The notes below the pieces were generated by a model. It ran no database searches and was not told where the DNA came from. It saw only the letters and a list, made by a program, of their open reading frames with translations. DNA of 64,000 bases, taken from positions 104,797,411 through 104,861,410 of the forward strand of contig NC_134084.1 in assembly GCF_000715075.1 (NCBI RefSeq). The letters are read 5' to 3'. The position numbers were made by a program, and so were the translations under genes. Positions within the stretch are counted from its first letter, which is position 1. The number at the start of each line of letters is the position of its first letter. Positions 33,372 through 46,922 of this stretch are shown piece after piece. Origin of the DNA: Nicotiana tabacum. Its lineage: Eukaryota; Streptophyta; Magnoliopsida; Solanales; Solanaceae.

Positions 33372-33738
33372 GAAGGATTAGAAATATAGTGATTATAATG
33401 TAAGAATTGTTTATTATTAGATACTTGATGTGTTGTATAAGAAGTATTGATTAGCCGAATGATCAGATACAAATACATCTTATTCAACCTTGGGAAGCAG
33501 GTGAGGGAGTTGTTTGTGTATTTTTCTAAGTAGTTATTAGGATACCAGTCTTATTTGGTGAGAGTATTTAAACCTATCCTTTTGTTGTTGTGACAGAAAT
33601 TACTCTGGAAAAGGGTTAGGACACCAGCACCAAGGACCTAAGTGATGCTAATTTCTGGTTAAGACAAAATGGAGAAGGAAAGAGATAAAAGCCGAAAAAG
33701 ATGGAATTGCTACATAGGTCTAAGTTAACGGGTTTTGC
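33372..33738. other. Host flank between the Tat element and the virus copy
   Basis: No gene or clear repeat seen; AT-rich, ends in a CT and TA microsatellite. Confidence 0.5.
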
Positions 33739-33905
33739 ACCTCTCTCTCTCTATATATATATATAGACACACACACTCTAATTAACTGAATACAGAGTCT
33801 CAAATTAGTTCCTCAATGATCTCCAATTGTTATAATTTTGAGCTTCTGCATTCCTCTTTGCTGAATTTTTTTCTTCTAATTTTTGGACTTAGAGAATGAA
33901 AATTA
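33739..33905. repeat. Left copy of the host segment flanking the virus insertion
   Basis: CT/TA/CA microsatellite (33739-33785) followed by 120 bp (33786-33905) that recurs at 41774-41892 with about three substitutions and one single-base gap. Direct orientation. Confidence 0.9.
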
Positions 33906-35534
33906 ATGCCCTTTTTATATTGGGATACAAAAAGTTTCACTGGTACCTATAATGGTAAGAGTATCACTTTTGAGTTTATAACTGAGTCAGTTCAAAGATT
34001 TTTAAATGAGATGATTTCTAATAATATTTCTTCAAAAGTCAATCAAATTGAGTTTTTGATGAATGAAATTTGTTCCATTACAATTGGACAGGATTTAAAA
34101 AATCCTAAGTTAGCAGAAAAAATCAATTTTCTCAAAAATCAATTTTCTACTTCTATTTGCGGTGACCATCCGAATCAATTTTGGAGTAGGAAAAAGCATA
34201 TTATAAGTCTTCCATATGAAGAAGACTTTTCCGAGGATAATATCCCTACCAAGGCTCGACCTTGTCAAATGAACTCTGAATGTTTGGAGTTATGCAGAAA
34301 GGAAATTGATTCTCTACAGCAAAAGGGTTTAATTAGACCCTCAAGATCTAAATGGTCTTGTACTGCTTTTTATGTAAATAAGCATGTTGAGCATGAACGA
34401 GGAGTTCCTAGATTAGTAATTAATTATAAACCCCTTAATAAGGTGTTAAAATGGATTAGATATCCTATCCCCAATAAAAAGGATTTACTAGATAGACTTC
34501 ATGATGCCATTATATTTTCAAAATTTGATTTAAAATCAGGTTATTGGCAGATTCAGATATCTGAATCAGATAGATATAAAACTGCTTTTAATGTGCCAAT
34601 GGGCCAATATGAATGGAATGTTATTCCCTTTGATTTGAAAAATGCTCCCTCTGAATTTCAAAAAATTATGAATGATATTTTCCTTCCTTATACGGATTTT
34701 ATAATAGTTTATATTGATGATATTCTAGTATTTTCAAAAAATCTAGAAGCTCATTTCAAACATTTAGACTTATTCAAAAAGATTATTATTCAAAATGGTT
34801 TAGTTATATCAAAACCAAAAATGATGATTTTCCAAACTTCTATAAGATTTTTGGATCATAATATTGAGAAAGGGAGGATTATTCCAATAAATAGAAGTAT
34901 TGAATTTGCTTCTAAATTCCCTGATATAATTACGGATAAAATCCAGCTCCAGAGATTTTTAGGAAGTTTAAATTACATTTCTCCATTTATAAAGGACCTT
35001 GCTAAAGATACTGCTATTCTTTATGAAAGATTAAAGAAGAACCCCAAAGTTTGGACTGACAGTCATACTGAAGCAGTTAAGAGGATTAAACAAAAGGTTA
35101 ATAACCTTCCATGTCTAACTCTTGCCAATCCTACTTGGGCAAAGATTGTGGAAAGTGATGCCTATGATATTGGTTATGGAGGAATACTAAAACAATGTTC
35201 TCCAATAGATAAACAAGAATATCTTGTTCAGTTTTATTCTGGTAAATGGAACAATTCCCAGAAAATTTTTGCAACTGTAGCTAAAGAAATTCTTGCTATG
35301 GTCAAATGTGTTATGAAATTTCAAACTGATTTATATAATCAAAAATTTCTTATTAAGACTGACTGTCAAGCGGCAAAGTTTATCTTTAATAAAGATTTTA
35401 AACATGATGTTTCTAAACAAATGTTTGCAAGGTGACAAGCTTTATTAGCCCCTTTTGATTTTGAGATAATATATAAAAAAGGGTCTGATAATACCCTTCC
35501 TGGCTTTCTTACAAGAGAATATTTGAACTCATAG
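33906..35534 (+). pseudogene. Viral RT-RNase H (C-terminal half of pol)
   Basis: RT with LIRPSRSKWSCTAFYVN, FDLKSGYWQIQI and the catalytic VYIDDILVFS at about residue 267. RNase H has an Asp at about residue 417 (ESDAYDIGYGG) and TDCQAAKFIF at about 484. Interrupted by TGA at 35433-35435, with homology continuing in frame to the stop at 35532-35534. The N-terminal part of pol is at the other end of the insertion. Confidence 0.93.
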
Positions 35535-35557
35535 TTCTTTATTTTGTATTACAGATT

Positions 35558-36624
35558 ATGAGGCCTACATATAGACCTCCTCGAGGAAGAGGAAGAGGAA
35601 GGGCATCTGCCGAAGGCAGAGGGAATAATATTCTCGCCCAAATGGGAAGCCAAAAATTAATTGCTGCTAATATAGCAGGAGGTAATATGGATCATCCTTT
35701 ATATAAGGAATTTATGAATTTTATACAATCCAAAAAAGATGAGGGTACATCATCTAATGTACCAACCTACTCCTTAGTTATATCAGAGGATAGCAATGAA
35801 AACCTTGAGGTTTATAACTGAAAGGATACAAAAGAGTTAATAATTCTTTTGGAACAATCCGACCTTAAATGAAAGGATAACCCTTGGCAATTAATGACCA
35901 GATACTTTGATACAGCGTCATACGCTACTCCTACTTATAAATACAGGATGCACTATGAGATTGTACTCTCAATGACAGGATCAGCTGAAATTCAGCATTT
36001 TTATCCTGCCAATACCAAGAAAACTTATAGTTTTTCAAAAGTTATTATCAAAAAGGTTATACCTGTAGATGAATGGGGTATGAGTACCCTTAAGGATCGA
36101 AAATATACACATCCTGATAAGAAAGTCTCAGTTAAATTTAATTATTGGGACTATGTTGAAAGTTTTAATAAAACTTTCCTCTATGAGAATCCTAATAGGA
36201 AACACCCATGGTTCATTAAGCTATATTCTGATATGAACAGTCAGCCAATTCCAAATTGGTTCTTTAAATGGTGGAAGTCATATGGTCCATCATTAGAAAT
36301 ACTTCCTCCTCTATTTAAGAGTTTATATACTCAATGGGTAGATATATCTCCCAAAATTATTTCATTACAAAAAGATAATATCTTTTACGATGGAATTGTC
36401 ACTATGTATTTTTCATAGAATTTTCTATCCCTTGGATTATGAAATGGGATGTAGAAGTTGGTTATACCAACGAAAGAGTTCCTTGCCTCCAAAGAATTGT
36501 TTATAACAAATTCTGGACAAAGTTAGTTCAAACAAACCAGCAAGGAAAATTATTTGGTGAAGAATTAATTCAACAAATTAAAGACAAAATTGATGTATAT
36601 GTCAAACAAGAAAGGAGAAATTAG
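35558..36624 (+). pseudogene. Viral ORF downstream of pol, function not recognised
   Basis: Begins with an arginine/glycine-rich stretch (RPPRGRGRGRASAEGRG). A longer body with aromatic-rich blocks (PIPNWFFKWWKSYGP) follows. TGA codons at 35819-35821 and 35870-35872 and a frameshift near 36410 break it; the end lies in another frame at 36622-36624. By position it could be the inclusion-body/transactivator gene of related viruses, but I see no motif that proves this. Confidence 0.6.
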
Positions 36625-36937
36625 CCCTTTCCAACAGGTTACCAAAGAGCTCCAAATGAATAAGGGAGCCATATCCAAAAAAGAAATCCTCGCTTCATAC
36701 TTCGAGAAAATAAAGAAGGATCTTGCAAAAAAATTTGAAGCAAGAATAGGGGATGATATATCTATGACCTCACTAGCAACTACTTCAGATGAAGGAGTAT
36801 GTGTAGCAGGAGAAGCACATAGTACTTCTGATACAGAAGTAAACATGGAAGAAATTAAAGATTTTCTTGCAAAATTGAAGGAAATCACAAAAGAATCTTC
36901 TGTAAGGATAAACGACAAAGGGAAAGATAAGGCATGA
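36590..36937 (+). CDS. Small viral ORF, unknown function
   Basis: 115 codons, overlapping the end of the previous ORF by 35 bp in a different frame. Lysine/glutamate-rich and probably helical (ILASYFEKIKKDLAKKFEAR). Its last 78 bp are part of the 201-bp tandem duplication. No family recognised; it may be the C-terminal extension of the preceding gene after a frameshift. Confidence 0.45.
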   Translation: MMYMSNKKGEISPFQQVTKELQMNKGAISKKEILASYFEKIKKDLAKKFEARIGDDISMTSLATTSDEGVCVAGEAHSTSDTEVNMEEIKDFLAKLKEITKESSVRINDKGKDKA

Positions 36938-37261
36938 AGGATAAGAAGGCCCCATACAATAAATTATTGGGGTAATAAAAACAACTTTAATAAAGTAAAG
37001 GGTCCCTCCATTATTGAAGGGAATCTACTTTTATAAAGCAATCTGTCCGTTTGTAATATAGATTTTCTTGCAAAATTGAAGGAAATCACAAAAGAATCTT
37101 CTGTAAGGATAAACGACAAAGGGAAAGATAAGGCATGAAGGATAAGAAGGCCCCATACAATAAATTATTGGGGTAATAAAAACAACTTTAATAAAGTAAA
37201 GGGTCCCTCCATTATTGAAGGGAATCTACTTTTATAAAGCAATCTGTCCGTTTGTAATAAT
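36860..37261 (+). repeat. Perfect 201-bp tandem duplication in the virus copy
   Basis: 36860-37060 and 37061-37261 appear identical base for base. The unit spans the last 78 bp of the small ORF plus intergenic DNA upstream of the promoter. Confidence 0.95.
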
Positions 37262-37480
37262 AGACTTTATCTTTTTATCTTGTCGGCCACACCTATAATT
37301 ATTTTGTCGGCCAATTCTATTTTTTAGTTTTGTTTGTTTGTAGACTGATCCATTATATAAGAATCATTTTTCATTCTCTAGAGGCAGGCGTTAGCCAAAG
37401 CATTAGCTCTGCCTTCTCTCTAGTTTCTCTCTCCACTTGTAAAGAACTTTTCTGTAATATTTCCTATTTTAAAATAAAAA
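37262..37480 (+). promoter_or_regulatory. Pararetroviral promoter and poly(A) signal
   Basis: TATATAAG at 37354-37361 is a good TATA box for the pregenomic RNA; AATAAA at 37473-37478 lies about 90 nt past the expected start. A short distance between start and poly(A) signal is typical of caulimovirids, in which the signal is bypassed on first passage and used on the second. Confidence 0.75.
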
Positions 37481-37891
37481 GGTTGCTTGGCCACAACTAA
37501 AGGTCTCTGGTCTGGTACTGTTCTTTTCCTTCCCTCTTCTATTGTTGTAAGTACTGTTAGCCTAAATGATAGGCTAAACAGGTAAGTGTTAAACTTGGTT
37601 TTCGAAGGTTATTTACTATACATGCTTGGTAATTAGGAGTCTACTGTGTCAACCCGATGGGGTTTTGGGTTAAGAACTATATAGACCAGGCAGTTACCAA
37701 TCTTGACAATAGACCTTGGTTAGGCCAACCTAACCGGTGGGGCTTGTAAGCCTGTTTAGGCAGGTGGTCGTTGAAGGGTTGTGAGGAGCCTCGTGGTTTA
37801 AGGTTTACTGTAGAGTTTGGTAGCTGGCCAGGAATGGTGTTCTTGTAATTCATTTCCTGATCCTTATTCGGAAGCGATCCTGTACCCCCCT
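37481..37891 (+). other. Viral RNA leader
   Basis: About 410 nt of non-coding leader between the poly(A) signal and the primer site; contains several short ATG-initiated frames. No protein recognised. Confidence 0.55.
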
Positions 37892-37905
37892 TGGTATCAG
37901 AGCCA
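37892..37905 (+). other. Viral primer binding site (tRNA-Met)
   Basis: TGGTATCAGAGCCA, the conventional position 1 of caulimovirid genomes. It overlaps the first ATG (37905) of the movement protein gene. Confidence 0.9.
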
Positions 37906-38979
37906 TGTTAGTGAAAACCTTAGAAGCTAAGTTTAACACTATTTTCTTAATGAATATCATTAGGAAAAAGACTACCGTTAAAAACAGTAGAAAAGAAGAA
38001 TATGAATTGCCTCAGCAATTAGATCTACTTAATAAGTGGACTATACCATTAGTCAAGCCTAAGGTAATATACCAGTTAGGAACATTCGAAAGAATAGGTT
38101 TAAAACAAGTAGTTAAAACTACTAAAGGGATGATCACCGTAGATAGTGATCATGCTATGTTCAGATTATTATCTGAAAGTGATTTAGCCCCTTATAGGGA
38201 TTCATATAGATTTATACACATAGGCTTAATATAAGTTGCCTTTAAGCCACTTACTTTAAGAGGCTTACCTGAAAGCTTTATAGCAGTTCTCAGAGACGGT
38301 AGAAATCAGAACTGGAAAAAGTCTCTTATAGGGACTGTGCAAACCAGTTTGGCTTATGGCCCTGTTTACTTTAATGCTTACCCCAATTTGCAAATTTCTC
38401 TTAATAATGAAAATTCTTTAAATGCTTTAATACATAGCATTAAATTGCATGGTTATGACTATTTGTTTGGTACAGAAGTTATATGTATCTGCTATAGAAT
38501 TTATTATAAACCATTGTATACTTTGAATCCTATGTGCAAAATCATGGACTTCAAAAATGAAACTATTATTATAGAAACCAACTTTGGTAAATCCAAAGTA
38601 ACTACTAGAAGGCCTATTAAATGGGATGAAATAGATTTTCCTAAAAAATGGGTCATAGAGGAAGCTGTTACACCTCGAAACACTGGTAATACTGAGGTTA
38701 CAGAAATAGAACAAACCTCAGATGGCACTATTAAAATCAGGTTCAATGAACCCATACAAACTGATAATATCAGTCTATCATCTAGATTGACTAGATCAAA
38801 TTCCTCATACATTTCTCCGATTGATTATGTGGTAGATTTTCCATCTAGAGCATCCACATCACAAATTAGAGAAAACAATAGAATAAATGATATTAGCTTC
38901 AGTAGTGATAATATCGTCAAGATTAATACAGATCTTGAACCAACTGCTTCCAAAATGGATTTTTCAAATGGTATTAATA

Positions 38980-38987
<8 letters not shown>
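37905..38987 (+). pseudogene. Viral movement protein (30K type)
   Basis: Contains the caulimovirid movement-protein core (LRGLPESFIAVLRDG, GPVYFNAYPNLQISL, GTEVICICYRIYYKPL) that lets virus pass through plasmodesmata. One in-frame TAA at 38232-38234 lies before the core. The gene ends at 38985-38987, overlapping the next ORF by 8 bp. Confidence 0.85.
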
Positions 38988-41892
<2,905 letters not shown>

Positions 41893-42190
41893 CTGTTTTG
41901 GTTGAAAATTGTAGTAATTGAAGACAAAAAAAAAAACGATATCTGTTGTGTATGAATTTTTCGTCCTAATTTAGAGATGGCAAATCTCCAGGCTCGGCGT
42001 GGGGGTCTGTTGATACGACAGTAAACTAGTGGATAGAACCTTACCGTCACTATAGAAGACCAACCTTTTTATTGTTTGTAGTTGCATTTGAGATTTTGAT
42101 CTAATATGTCAGCATTCTATTGACTAACAAAAGCGACAACACTATGAGGCCAAAAAGGAAGGATTAGTTACCTCCCATAACAAAGTCTGA
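41893..42190. other. Intergenic DNA right of the virus copy
   Basis: Host sequence continuing from the right repeat copy; no gene or repeat recognised. Confidence 0.5.
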
Positions 42191-43530
42191 TACCTTATTT
42201 ATTTTAAATAAATACCTTTTAAAAAATTATAGTTCATAGCTATCTTTTGATTTTTTATAGCCAAATATTTATTTATGATCACCTCTTATCCGTAAGCCAT
42301 AAAATAAGCTTTGTATTATTTTTCTCTCTCATATCCCCTCAAATTTCTCCTATCCTCTATCCCATATCTATTCTCCCTCTCTCTCTCTCTACTTCCCGAT
42401 CTCATATCCTCTTTTCTTCTTCTTGTACAATTTCAACAATTGGCAATGCCTCTATCGAAGCCTTTATCGCTGGCGGTAAAGGCCCCTGCAGATTCTGAAC
42501 GTCCCAGCCGACAAGAGAACAAACTCCAAAAGATATTCCCAAAATCCAACAAATTCTCATCCATATTCGAGACTTCACTAACCGATCTTTCATAAAAAAT
42601 ACACACATACTCCTACACCCACCAGATTTGCAGCGAAAAACAACGAAGTTCATGTCTTAAACTTGAAGAAGTAGAATTTCTAGGCATCACAAGATTTGAC
42701 AAATTTTTTTGCCATGTATTTTTCCTAAAGCCACCCTAAAAATTATGCAGCTTGATTCATAGGTAAAACTCTAGAGTTGTTCTTGAACAAAGATGACGAA
42801 GTTGGAGGCTGAACAACTTGAATTTTCTGTTAATATATTTCAATGTATCTCGCTGTATTTCATTGTATTCATTGTCTTTTTTTTCATTGTATTTCAATGT
42901 ATCTTGTTGTATTCTATGTATTTATTGTATTCATTGTCTTTCTTTTCATTATATTTCAATGTATCTATTCTATATATTTCATTGTATTCACTGTCTCGCT
43001 ATATTCCATGAATGTATTCATATATTTTTTTTAATTAATATAATTTATGTATTCAGATTTATTATATAATTTCTCTGAAGATTGCTATGTTTTTGGGGTG
43101 TTTTTCGGTTGAAAATCTTTTTTATAACTGGAAATACAAATTTTGTCTGTTATAATTGAGTTTGTTGAGTTATATTAGGAGTCTATTATATTAATTGATT
43201 CACTTTTCGTTTAAAAATAGTGTAATCTCCTATTTCATTCTGTGAATACAGTCGAATACAATAATATGTCCAACTGTAATCCGATGTTTCACGCCATGAA
43301 TACACTCGAATACACTCGAATACAAAAATCTGTCTAGCTGTAATCCCCTGTTTCACGCCTAGAAATGCTATTGTATTCATGAATACAATAGCTTAAATAC
43401 ATCGAATACACTCTAAAAAAATCTGAAAACATAGCTATAGGAAGTAATATAGTAAATGGTAGCTACAACTAGCTAATAACCACTAAAACATAGTGGTTTC
43501 TGAAAGTTTCTCAAAAAAGAAAAGAAAAGA
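42190..43530. repeat. Probable non-autonomous transposon or low-complexity block
   Basis: Imperfect inverse similarity between 42215-42235 (ATTATAGTTCATAGCTATC) and 43430-43450 (ATAGCTATAGGAAGTAAT), plus many TGTATTTCATTGTATTCATTG-type repeats at 42830-43030 and the inverse GAATACA motifs at 43240-43420. No transposase. Frames rich in Phe/Ile/Cys inside it are compositional. Confidence 0.35.
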
Positions 43531-43544
43531 AAGGTTTAACTGTA

Positions 43545-43700
43545 GCAACATCCCTAAATAACAACAATTCACTATAAAAGCCAAGCTTACCCGGAACCAA
43601 TTTTTATGTTATATAATAATAATATATGCTCTCTATAACAACATTTTACTAGAACTTTTAAAAATATTCGAAACAAACGAAGCTGTTACAGAGAGATTTG
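43545..43700. repeat. MITE-like repeat, copy 1
   Basis: Shares AAAAGCCAAGCTTACCCGGAACC and CTCTCTATAACAACATTT-like blocks and a GAAGCTGTTACAGAGAG end with 55161-55327. The left inverted end is degenerate. Confidence 0.55.
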
Positions 43701-45290
43701 ACCGCACTTAAGAAAAAAAAAAGTTAATTTAACTTTCAATAGCATCCAACTCTCATTTGGATTTTAGAGGACTCCCAAGACCTTTCCATTGGCAACAATA
43801 GCTTATATTATTCCAATAGTATTATTTGTAGCATTGACGAAAATTCCACCCCCAAGTCATGGTTGCACATAAGAGAACAGTAATTCGTCTTTAATGGCGT
43901 GCGTTTGAGACTTTGAGTTTGATTCAATTGTTGACAATTGTTATGGACTTTTACATTTCATTTCGTTATCATGTTATATTTGTTGACTAGAAAACTTTTC
44001 TTAGAGTCTGTTATAGTACATGAAAGAATTTATTTTTATACTCTGATTGGTATTTACAAGTTAAAAAGAAAATAACAATGGTATTTACAAGTTAATGACA
44101 TGATTTTTTTCACCTAAAATCGAGGATATATAAGTTCTTTTTATTTGTTTAAACTTTATAAATAAAATTACCTGATACCAATAGTAATGAGTGTAAGCAC
44201 GTGATTTTTGCTTCACGGACAAGCACTCCAAAAGAAAACAAAAATAGTGACCAGTGACCTCGCTGTACAAATTTAGCGCGGGTATGAAAAAGGAGGTGTG
44301 ACAATGAGAACTAACTGTGTATTTAATAACTTAGTTGATTTAGTTACACATTATTTTTAATACTAGTTTTTAGTGTACGTGCGTTGCACGTGTCTATCGT
44401 GTTAATCAATAAAAAATATATAAAAAGAACAAATTTATTCTGCATGTACCCTATACACTCCTATAATTTAGGTAAACCGATCTGTATTTCAGTCATCTTC
44501 GTAGGCCGTCAGCCACACACTCCCAATTTAATCCCCTTTTTTGAGTCTTATGTTTCTTCTCATCTCAAAGATTTTTATTTAACTCTAACTTATGCACCAC
44601 ATGAGAAAGTAGGAACACTCCAAAAGAACTCATTCCACCCAATCCCTTCCTAAATAATTATATTTATGGATTACATAATTATATATATTCAAAGTAAATA
44701 TATAACATTTCAAAATTTAGCATGTAAATAGAAAAGTTTTTTTTTAAAAGGAATAAAGGATTCTACTTTTTGTTTGACAAAGTTGCCGAAAAATTGCTCA
44801 TAAAAAAGTAGCTAAGAGTTTCCTTTTAATGTATTATCCTTTTCTATTTATGCATAGGAAAAAATAGAATTTAAAATAATTTGATTCCTTCTTGAAATAT
44901 ATATTTTCTTTTAATTAACTTAAGATTTTAGGAATCGAAGATATTTTAATTCCTTCTCTAAAACGTACTTTTCTCATTTACTTATGATAGGAATTTTAGG
45001 AATGTGTTTTTCACTTTTCTAAATCAAGGTCCTAAATAAGAAAGTAATTAAATGACTATTTCTAAATATTAGGAAAGTAAATTGAATGATTAATACTATA
45101 TAAAGAAAAATAATAAAATGACTATTTAAGGGGTAAATAAGACGAACGATATTTCGCTTAGGACCTTCGTCTTTTAATATAATATAGATAAATATAAATT
45201 TTCACTCGTAGAGTAATAATTAGGAGAAATTTGGAAAAATATCACACAAAGTCAAGGTTCCAACTCTGACTATAATCTATAATTAAAAAA
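43701..45290. other. AT-rich intergenic DNA
   Basis: No gene. A 22-bp block at 44198-44220 (AAGCACGTGATTTTTGC) matches the start of the LTR at 591. A repeat beginning ATACTAGTTT at about 44361, with GTACGTGCGTTGCACGTG, resembles the sequence at 53018, so both may be pieces of one dispersed family. Confidence 0.4.
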
Positions 45291-45477
45291 AAAAGAAAAA
45301 AAGGAGGAGGAAATTTGGTAGGATAGAGTCATTGACGGTGTCAGAACCACCTAGACCCCACCAAGAAAACAAAAGCCTTCCATTGAATTTCACGTAAATA
45401 AAAGTCTTCTCCTCTTCTTCCTCTTCGTTTCTCTCTTTTTCTTCCACTAATGGCTTCTGATTAGGCCTAAAATTTCC

Positions 45478-45539
45478 AAACCCTAGCTTTTTTCTCTTCA
45501 TCTTTATCCAATACTTATAGATATACATAATATAAAAGG
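45478..45539 (+). promoter_or_regulatory. SMG7 promoter: telo-box and TATA candidate
   Basis: AAACCCTAG (45478-45486) followed by a pyrimidine tract is a telo-box, frequent near the start of plant housekeeping and RNA/ribosome genes. TATAAAAGG at 45531-45539 would place a start near 45565. Either could be used; the true start is not proven. Confidence 0.45.
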
Positions 45540-45564
45540 GTACTGTAGTAAATTGAAGGAATCG

Positions 45565-45617
45565 AGGCGATTCGAAGGGGATCTGAGGATTTCCCTGGAT
45601 CTGCTCTAGGGATTCCG
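45565..45617 (+). other. SMG7: SMG7 non-coding first exon (3' part)
   Basis: Ends at a strong donor CCG/GTAAGT (exon end 45617). The matching acceptor is at 46865 (TCCTGCAG), giving a 1248-bp intron in the 5'UTR. The exon start is an estimate from the TATA candidate. Confidence 0.55.
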
Positions 45618-46064
45618 GTAAGTCTTACGAAATTTCTGTTTCATATTTTTTATTTTGATAATTTTGATGATCGAATAGAAATTTCATCAGTTTTAAATTG
45701 TTGTCGTGTAAATTTTGGGGTTCTTGTAGTTAGGGTATGGACAAAAATTTGGGGGTTGTTTGCTGCTCCCTTGTTGATCATTATATTAAGCTTTTTTTCG
45801 TTATATTCCTCATAAAGTATGAGGTAAATTAGGTGAAAGAGTTACCTCAGCTTGATAGAGCCTGGCTTAGGGTAGGGTTCGGTTCAATTGAAGTACAAAT
45901 AGTCATGCATACAAATATTAGCCTGTTATATGTGGGTGTACTTGCAAAAATCCAATCCTGTTGATAGGTATTGCTGCCTGGGAAGAGGAAGGTAGGCAAC
46001 AACAGTAACTATTATTATTACGCATCAATCCCAAACTAGGTGATTCCACTATGTGAATCCTCTA

Positions 46065-46312
46065 TATCTGTTTTGTTCTCTTTGAGCCCGTGTCATTGAT
46101 GCTAGTTATCCCTCCCCCTTTGATGACTGAAAAATCCGTGTGGGGCCAACCCTTAGGACCAACCGTAGCCTTTGAAACTCCTGGATAATCGGCTTGCCCC
46201 TCTATCCTCCCCCACTTAAATGTTGGGTTTAATTCGCATATGGAAGTGCTTGAACCCGTGACGTAAGTCACAAGTCCCTCAACCTTTGCCACTAGGACTA
46301 ATAAGCCATGGG
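46065..46312 (-). repeat. SINE-like insertion in the SMG7 5'UTR intron
   Basis: On the minus strand a pol III A box-like CCTAGTGGCAAAGG (plus 46283-46296) and a B box-like GGGTTCAAGC (plus 46248-46257) lie about 35 bp apart, the arrangement of tRNA-derived plant SINEs. The 3' tail boundary is not clear. Confidence 0.5.
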
Positions 46313-46870
46313 TGCATTTATTTTTGTGCTTTTATATGTATATAGTAAATTAACATGTATTCTTCGACTTATTCGAGAGGATTTAGATTCTTAATTATCT
46401 TAGTTAAGTAGGAGTTCGAAGTAAACTTGAGACAAAGGTTTTGCGGCTGAAACGTGGATTTTGCATGCTTAAGCTTTCAGATGATATATGGATTTTTCAC
46501 CAATCAAATAAAAGAAACGATTGCATTGTGATAAGTATCTACTCAGAGAAGAATTGTCATGCTTCTTCTATTGACAAAGACATTAATCACAGTGGGTATG
46601 TGGATGGTGTCTGATACGGGCATCTAAATTTCAGTGTTAGCATGATGAGGGTTGACCTGCCTTGATATTATCTCTACTAACAAGAAAAACCAATACCTAA
46701 CCATTTTGAAAGCCTTTGTGCAATGTAATGACTAGATTTACTTCCGAGTTCTACTCTTGTTTGTGCATTGCATCTTTCCTTGATGTGTAAATGATTGCAG
46801 TTTTTTTTTTCCTTTTCTGTTCTCATGTTTTCCTTTTGAGATCTGATTCTGCTATGGTCCTGCAGATTGA

Positions 46871-46885
46871 ATGTGTTGCTTTTAA
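46871..46885 (+). promoter_or_regulatory. Minimal upstream ORF in the SMG7 leader
   Basis: ATG TGT TGC TTT TAA, four codons, in the second exon 38 nt ahead of the SMG7 start. Could modestly lower initiation; its context is not strong. Confidence 0.5.
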
Positions 46886-46922
46886 AATTACTTTAAGGGG
46901 CCTACTTATATCTGCTTGATAT

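Noticed and set aside
37892..37905. tRNA gene
   Set aside because: Only the 14-base primer-binding complement is present here, as at the other PBS sites; no cloverleaf.
42793..43069. Phe/Ile/Cys-rich overlapping frames
   Set aside because: Low-complexity TGTATTTCATTG repeats.
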